Shown: piece after piece, positions 6,795-10,766 of the stretch | Layout of the letters: every line of letters begins with the position of its first letter | Numbering within the stretch: the stretch's first letter is position 1 | DNA from: Larix sibirica | Taxonomy: Eukaryota; Streptophyta; Pinopsida; Pinales; Pinaceae | Assembly: GCA_004151065.3 (NCBI GenBank) | Contig: NWUY0300000384.1 | Coordinates: 7,197 to 17,962, forward strand | Direction: 5' to 3' | Length of the DNA: 10,766 nucleotides | The notes under the pieces: model-generated | What the model was told of the DNA's origin: nothing | What the model saw: the letters and a program-made list of their open reading frames with translations, nothing else | Databases searched by the model: none | Position numbers and translations under genes: made by a program

Positions 6795-8457
6795 AAGTGA
6801 TGAAGGGAATCAAATCTAGTTTCTGGTTGTGATTGCGCATGTTGGGTATTTGACTTCTCTAGAATCGAGTGCATGAACTAAGGTAGATCCTATTTTCAAG
6901 CGTAGGGTGAACATGGTTAGTGCATTGAATTATTGCTTGTGCACACTGGTATATTCTTGATGATGATAAGAATGTCTTGAATCTCTTGGTAATATTGATA
7001 TTCACTCTTGTAAGTTAAGTGTTTTGGATTAGTTGATGTTAACATAGGTATTGATCTTAGCTAAATCAATATGGAAGTATAGAGGTTTTGTTAAAATTAG
7101 TTATTTTAACACATAAGAAGGGAAGTATGAAAATCCAAGACAAAGATTAAGTAATGATGTTGAAGATGCAAAAGTTGAAAAATCAGATGAAGACACCAAG
7201 CATAACTCCACAGAAACAAGTAAGCATAAGGATTATTCTTGAGAAGTTGGGTATGCATGATTGGTGTTACCCAATACCCTAAGTTTAGAGGTAATTCCCA
7301 AGGTTACTAAATTTGTAGTAAAGGGTCAATTAGAGCTCATCAAGAATGATTCATGGTGCACTAAAAGTGTCTTTTATGATGCCATTGGTCACATGGGAAA
7401 TAGTTGGCTATCATTTTAATGTTGCAAGAGTGTTAGCATGAACCAAGGGTGAGCCTAGGTTTTAAGTATTGAAATACATCCAAGGAAGGGACATTTGTGC
7501 TATTTCATGTTTTTACCAAGTTGTATATGAGAGGAGTGTAAGATGGAGTACCTCAAAATAGGGAACAACTCTTTGCTCTAGAGAAATGGTCAAAATGGTG
7601 TAACTCTCAAGTATGAGTCTATAGTGGAAAATAGCAGTTGCCTAACTTAATATTGCATGGATTTTCCCATGTTGGAATTAGGCACTCCAATATTATTTGA
7701 CAAGTTTGTCTTGTAAGTTCAAACCATTGAAGACATAGAGGAGAACATCAATTATGTGCATGAATTCAAAGGGATGCAAGGATCAATAAATCAACAAAGA
7801 AAATCATGATGGTCATTGTGTAATGCAATTGGGCATACGGTTGTAAGCCCTATTTAGGCATGTGTATCCTTGGCTTGGTAATGTTCGATTGGACTCATGG
7901 TTCAGTATTCAACAATGGTTGTGATGCATTAAACTTATAATTGGAAGTTTGATGTTCATTATTGATTTTTCCTAAAAGAGAGGTTGTTCATTAATATACA
8001 GAGTTGTTAACAGTTGTCTATTGGGTGAGTCATTTGATAACTATAGAATGAGTGATGTTGGTCCAAATGAGTCGGAATCAAAGAAGGTAATATTAAAGGA
8101 ATAGATGTCAGTAGAGATAAAGGAGCATCAATTTCATTGAGTAGCTCTTGGGAATTGCTAGCGGAGTTGGTTGCACATTCAAAGGTAGTTTATCAAGTAG
8201 TTGAGTGAACCATGTACATGAAATGCTTCCTACTAGATCAATGGTTAAAACGTTTGTATACCCATGTATCTTGGTGGATGGTTGTTCCTTTATATGGACT
8301 CCGATAAATTTGTGGTGACTATGCTCAAGGTACATGATACAAATACCAAGTTAGACCAAATGAAAACTTTGCAATGTGAGATCATCTTCAATATTTGAGG
8401 AAGAATTTACGAGTATGTTAGAGAATGATAAAGACCTCACTAGACAAGTCAAGAAAT
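6795..8457. other. 3' internal region of the LTR element, no coding function recognised
   Basis: This unique (unduplicated) part lies between unit B and the polypurine tract. In an autonomous copia element, reverse transcriptase and RNase H would sit here. I looked for the YVDD block and for the RNase H and integrase signatures in + strand readings and saw none, and stops are dense. A minus-strand frame at 8108-8335 has no recognisable features. Either pol was lost or the element never had it. Confidence 0.5.
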
Positions 8458-8461
8458 CATT

Positions 8462-8470
8462 AAGGGAGAG
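8462..8470 (+). other. Polypurine tract
   Basis: AAGGGAGAG directly precedes the 3' LTR start TATTAG. This is the expected position and composition for the plus-strand primer of reverse transcription, and it fixes the element's orientation. Confidence 0.8.
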
Positions 8471-8787
8471 TATTAGAATAGTTAATTCATACTTGTCTTA
8501 TGTGATAATATTTAGTCACACAATTTGTTATTGTATGGGTTATTGTTAAGTAGAATGTATATGTAAATTTCCGTCTTGAGATATTTTAGGAGGTTGTTGG
8601 ATGAGAGCTAGAATAACTCCTAGTTTAGAGTGTGATTGAGATATTTTTTCAAGTGGTTATGATTGAGATAAGGTAATGTGTTTATATTGAGGAAAAGCCT
8701 AAATGTATTTATATGTGTATAATTACATTCATATAGAACAATCAACATAGTGTTATTATGGTATCTCTCTTCTCTTATTTTCTAATA
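8471..8787 (+). repeat. 3' LTR (317 bp)
   Basis: It starts TATTAGAATAG and ends CTAATA, giving a perfect 6-bp terminal inverted pair. It is homologous over its full length to 2220-2539 and 2782-3101, with conserved blocks such as GGAGGTTGTTGGATGAGAG. It is followed at once by the target duplication AGGGT. Confidence 0.85.
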
Positions 8788-8792
8788 AGGGT
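8788..8792 (+). repeat. 3' target-site duplication
   Basis: AGGGT, identical to 2777-2781. The uninterrupted target would have read AATAAAAGGGTAAAATTC. Confidence 0.85.
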
Positions 8793-9361
8793 AAAATTCT
8801 AAGAAACAAACATTATGTAGTATTTAACAAAATGGTTTGATAGGCCTTTTAATGTAAAAAGCTTAGTTCAAGGAGTTTTGGTTTATGATTTAGAAATTAA
8901 TCCAAATTGAAACCCTCTAGTGAAATCACATTAATGACCCAAATTGGAAACCCAAAAGGCATATAGCCCTTGATTATAAAACATTTGATTTTGAGGGATT
9001 ACATTTCCAACATTAAAGTAAAGGTAATTAAAAATTTTGTCAACTTTCAATTAAATTGAGGAACACAAATATTTGAAGTTACACTACAACCCAAATTCTA
9101 ACTGCAAGACTCATAAAATGCTCGATTGTAAGTTATTAAAGTTTGATAGGATTCATTTATAACATTAATTCAATAAAAAATGTATAAAGGAACAAGAAGC
9201 TTTAACAAGCCTAGAGAATACATGAGACAATGATTTAATACACAATGTCAATGCACAATATCCCATAGCTGCAAAAACTATGATATCAAGGAAAAATATA
9301 AGTTAATAATTAGCACAACAATAACAATAGAGAGAATATCAACAGAAATTGGCTATGAATG
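8793..9361. other. Non-coding AT-rich stretch, nothing recognised
   Basis: This is the former right flank of the LTR insertion. No open frame of note, RNA gene or repeat boundary is visible. The phrase CCAAATTG(G)AAACCC occurs twice (near 8901 and 8938), a minor similarity only. The upstream part of the gypsy element (reverse transcriptase, RNase H) would be expected near here but could not be recognised. Confidence 0.4.
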
Positions 9362-10151
9362 TCTATCTACATGCAAACCATGGAAGGCTTGAGATTGCAA
9401 CGTGGAGAAATAAAGAAGCATCTAAGTGATAGAGAATGGGTGGAAAATGATTTCATAGTTAAAATCAGTCAAAGGATTCAAGAACATCCCAACTCTCCCA
9501 ATGGGTATACAGTGTAGCAAGATACATTGATGTATAAAGGGCACATTTTTCTAGTACAAAATTATACCTTAAAACAAAAGATCATAGAGGAGTTGCATTC
9601 ATCACCTATAGTGGGTCACTCTAGCATCCTTAAAAGCTATGAAAGAAATAAGCGCTCATTCTTTTGGGAAGGCACATAAAAATAAATACAAGATTTTGTA
9701 GAAACATGTGATACTTCCAAAGAAGCAAGAGTGAGATAATGAAGATGCATGGGGAGTTGCAACCACCATCATTCCCAACACATATATAGATTGACTTCTC
9801 TATGGATTTTATAGTGGGACTCCCAAGAGATAGCTAAAAAACTGTGATAATGGTGGTAGTCGATAATATTTCCAAATAATCTCATTTTTGTGCCTTATCG
9901 TACCTATTTACCTCCTCCTTAGTGGCACAAGTTTTCATTAATCACATATTTAAGTTACATGGCATGCTCACTTCGATTGTCTCATATTGGAACCCCATGT
10001 TCAACAATAGATTTTTGGTAGGAGGTGTTTAAAATTCATGATACCTAATTGGACATGAGCACTCTGTATGATCCAAAAAGAGATGGTCAAACATGTTTAA
10101 TGCTTCTCTTTTGAAAATTTGCACCAAAGGGAAACATGGAATCCTCTTGCG

Positions 10152-10153
10152 NN
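10152..10153. other. Two undetermined bases (NN)
   Basis: The NN lies within the integrase remnant. Codons on both sides keep the same frame, but about four to five residues normally found here (the segment ending in WYN before TTYH) are missing. The NN may mark a small assembly uncertainty. Confidence 0.7.
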
Positions 10154-10620
10154 TACCACTTATCATGGAGCTACCAAAATGATACCATATGAAACTATCT
10201 ATGGCTAAAACCCCTTGTCAATGGTTTCTTATTTACCATGCATAAATAAGGTTCATGTATTGTATAAAAAAATTCAAAGTAGAGATGGCATTCTCTATAG
10301 CATGAAACGACATGTTGACCAACATCCCTCAGAGAATTCTTTTGCAAAAGGGGTTCATTTGTTTCTTCATCTCCAACCCTATAAACAAACATCACTAAAA
10401 GATGCAATCCACTAGAAGATACCACTAAAGTTCCATAAACCCTATAATATCATCCACTGCATTGGAAAAGTTTCCTATAAGATGTTTTTTCCAACCCACT
10501 CCAAGATTCATCTAGTATTTCATGTGTCTTGTTTAAATAAGGTAGTGGAATCAAATCTCAAGGTGCAAACCATCTTACTAAACTTCATGAAGAAAGCTCA
10601 ATTTAAATCCATCTAGATTT

Positions 10621-10755
10621 GTATTAGATATCATACGACATCAATTGAACCAATTTATTGGTTTTGAAGTGCTAATCGAATGGGAATATATGCAGCTAGA
10701 AGATGCCACATGGGAGCTAACAATGATTTTAAAACAATTTTCTCACCTCTAGCCT
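10621..10755 (+). pseudogene. Chromodomain remnant of the gypsy element
   Basis: One uninterrupted frame carries EVLIEW (from 10666), then LEDATWE and an FSHL ending before a TAG. This is the characteristic chromodomain core of plant chromovirus integrases, which steers insertion towards marked chromatin. It is one frame away from the preceding integrase C-terminal part, so an indel lies between about 10600 and 10621. Confidence 0.8.
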
Positions 10756-10766
10756 TGTTAGGACAA

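Larger units (their letters stand above)
2782..8787 (+). mobile_element. Old, apparently non-autonomous LTR retrotransposon (copia-like signals)
   Basis: The element has a 5' LTR (2782-3101), a primer site directly abutting it, an internal region, a polypurine tract directly before the 3' LTR (8471-8787), and matching AGGGT target duplications. The LTR ends form the inverted pair TATTAG/CTAATA (3' LTR), so they are TA..TA rather than the usual TG..CA. The priming tRNA inferred from TGGTATCA is initiator Met, as in most plant copia elements. About 1.88 kb of the ~6.0 kb length is an internal tandem duplication, so the ancestral element was nearer 4.1 kb. I found no gag, protease, integrase, reverse transcriptase or RNase H motif in it, so it was probably mobilised in trans. 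By eye the two LTRs agree at roughly four positions in five, which makes it old. Confidence 0.85.
9362..10766 (+). pseudogene. Decayed Ty3/gypsy chromovirus pol, integrase to chromodomain
   Basis: The reading frame must be followed through at least four shifts. From 9362 to about 9730 there is a spacer with RIQEHPNSPNGYT, then the zinc-binding domain: His codons at 9596 and 9617 (LHSSPIVGHS), Cys at 9707, and the expected second Cys at 9716 now Ser. From about 9751 to 10018 the core shows SMDFIVGLP with the first catalytic Asp at 9805, then VVVD. The second Asp (SDRD in the family) is Tyr at 9985 within SYWN. Next comes STLYDPKRDGQT (about 10058-10093), after which the catalytic Glu codon is changed or deleted. 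A fourth frame from about 10095 holds TTYHGATKM, LQPYKQTSLKDA and THSKIHLVFHVSCLNKVV. A fifth, from about 10621, holds the chromodomain. Stops include 9515, 9677, 9683, 9737, 9787, 9835 and 10413. It cannot encode a working enzyme. The element runs off the window at the right. Confidence 0.9.

Noticed and set aside
10195-10425. Minus-strand frame of 76 codons
   Set aside because: It is antisense to the gypsy integrase C-terminal region, whose + strand reading matches the family clearly.

Overview
The window reads as AT-rich, gene-poor nuclear DNA of a plant. It is built almost entirely from old, decayed transposable elements. The plant assignment rests on three things: a decayed Ty3/gypsy chromovirus pol of the plant type at the right edge, an LTR element primed by initiator tRNA-Met, and a tRNA-derived SINE. 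The slow-decay, nested-duplication texture would fit a large gymnosperm (conifer-like) genome, but that is a guess. I see no intact protein-coding gene, no tRNA or rRNA gene and no bacterial-type signal.

Layout. Positions 1-132 are an unusually GC-rich patch ending in an A-run, possibly the 3' part of a SINE. Positions 133-1815 are non-coding, with two small hairpins (505-570), a short period-40 direct repeat (1275-1336) and an isolated TATA-like motif (1547-1556). Positions 1816-2081 are a tRNA-derived SINE on the + strand, with internal A and B boxes at tRNA-like spacing and a duplicated A-rich tail.

The centre is one old LTR retroelement on the + strand. Its core insertion spans 2782-8787 and is flanked by the 5-bp target duplication AGGGT (2777-2781 and 8788-8792). 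The LTRs are about 320 bp and begin TATTAG and end ..TGATA/CTAATA, that is TA..TA instead of TG..CA. An initiator-Met-type primer site (TGGTATCA) abuts the 5' LTR and a polypurine tract (AAGGGAGAG) abuts the 3' LTR. Neither gag nor pol is recognisable, so it looks non-autonomous.

Two rearrangements enlarged the locus. First, a tandem duplication of about 0.56 kb (2111-2651 and 2652-3215) copied host flank, target site, whole 5' LTR, primer site and leader, giving an extra LTR at 2220-2539. Second, a tandem duplication of about 1.88 kb (3021-4900 and 4901-6786) copied the last ~80 bp of the LTR, the primer site and the following internal region. The duplicated unit is bounded by the same 8-mer TATTTATG. 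As a result there are three LTR-end/leader modules in a row, each with a small hairpin about 40 bp after the primer site.

Positions 8793-9361 show nothing recognisable. From about 9362 to the window end lies a decayed Ty3/gypsy pol 3' part: spacer, integrase zinc-binding and catalytic domains, C-terminal domain and chromodomain. It is broken by many stops and at least four frame changes, and two of its three catalytic acidic residues are gone.

The parts do not form a working pathway. The interest lies in the architecture and history of the LTR element rather than in a gene system.
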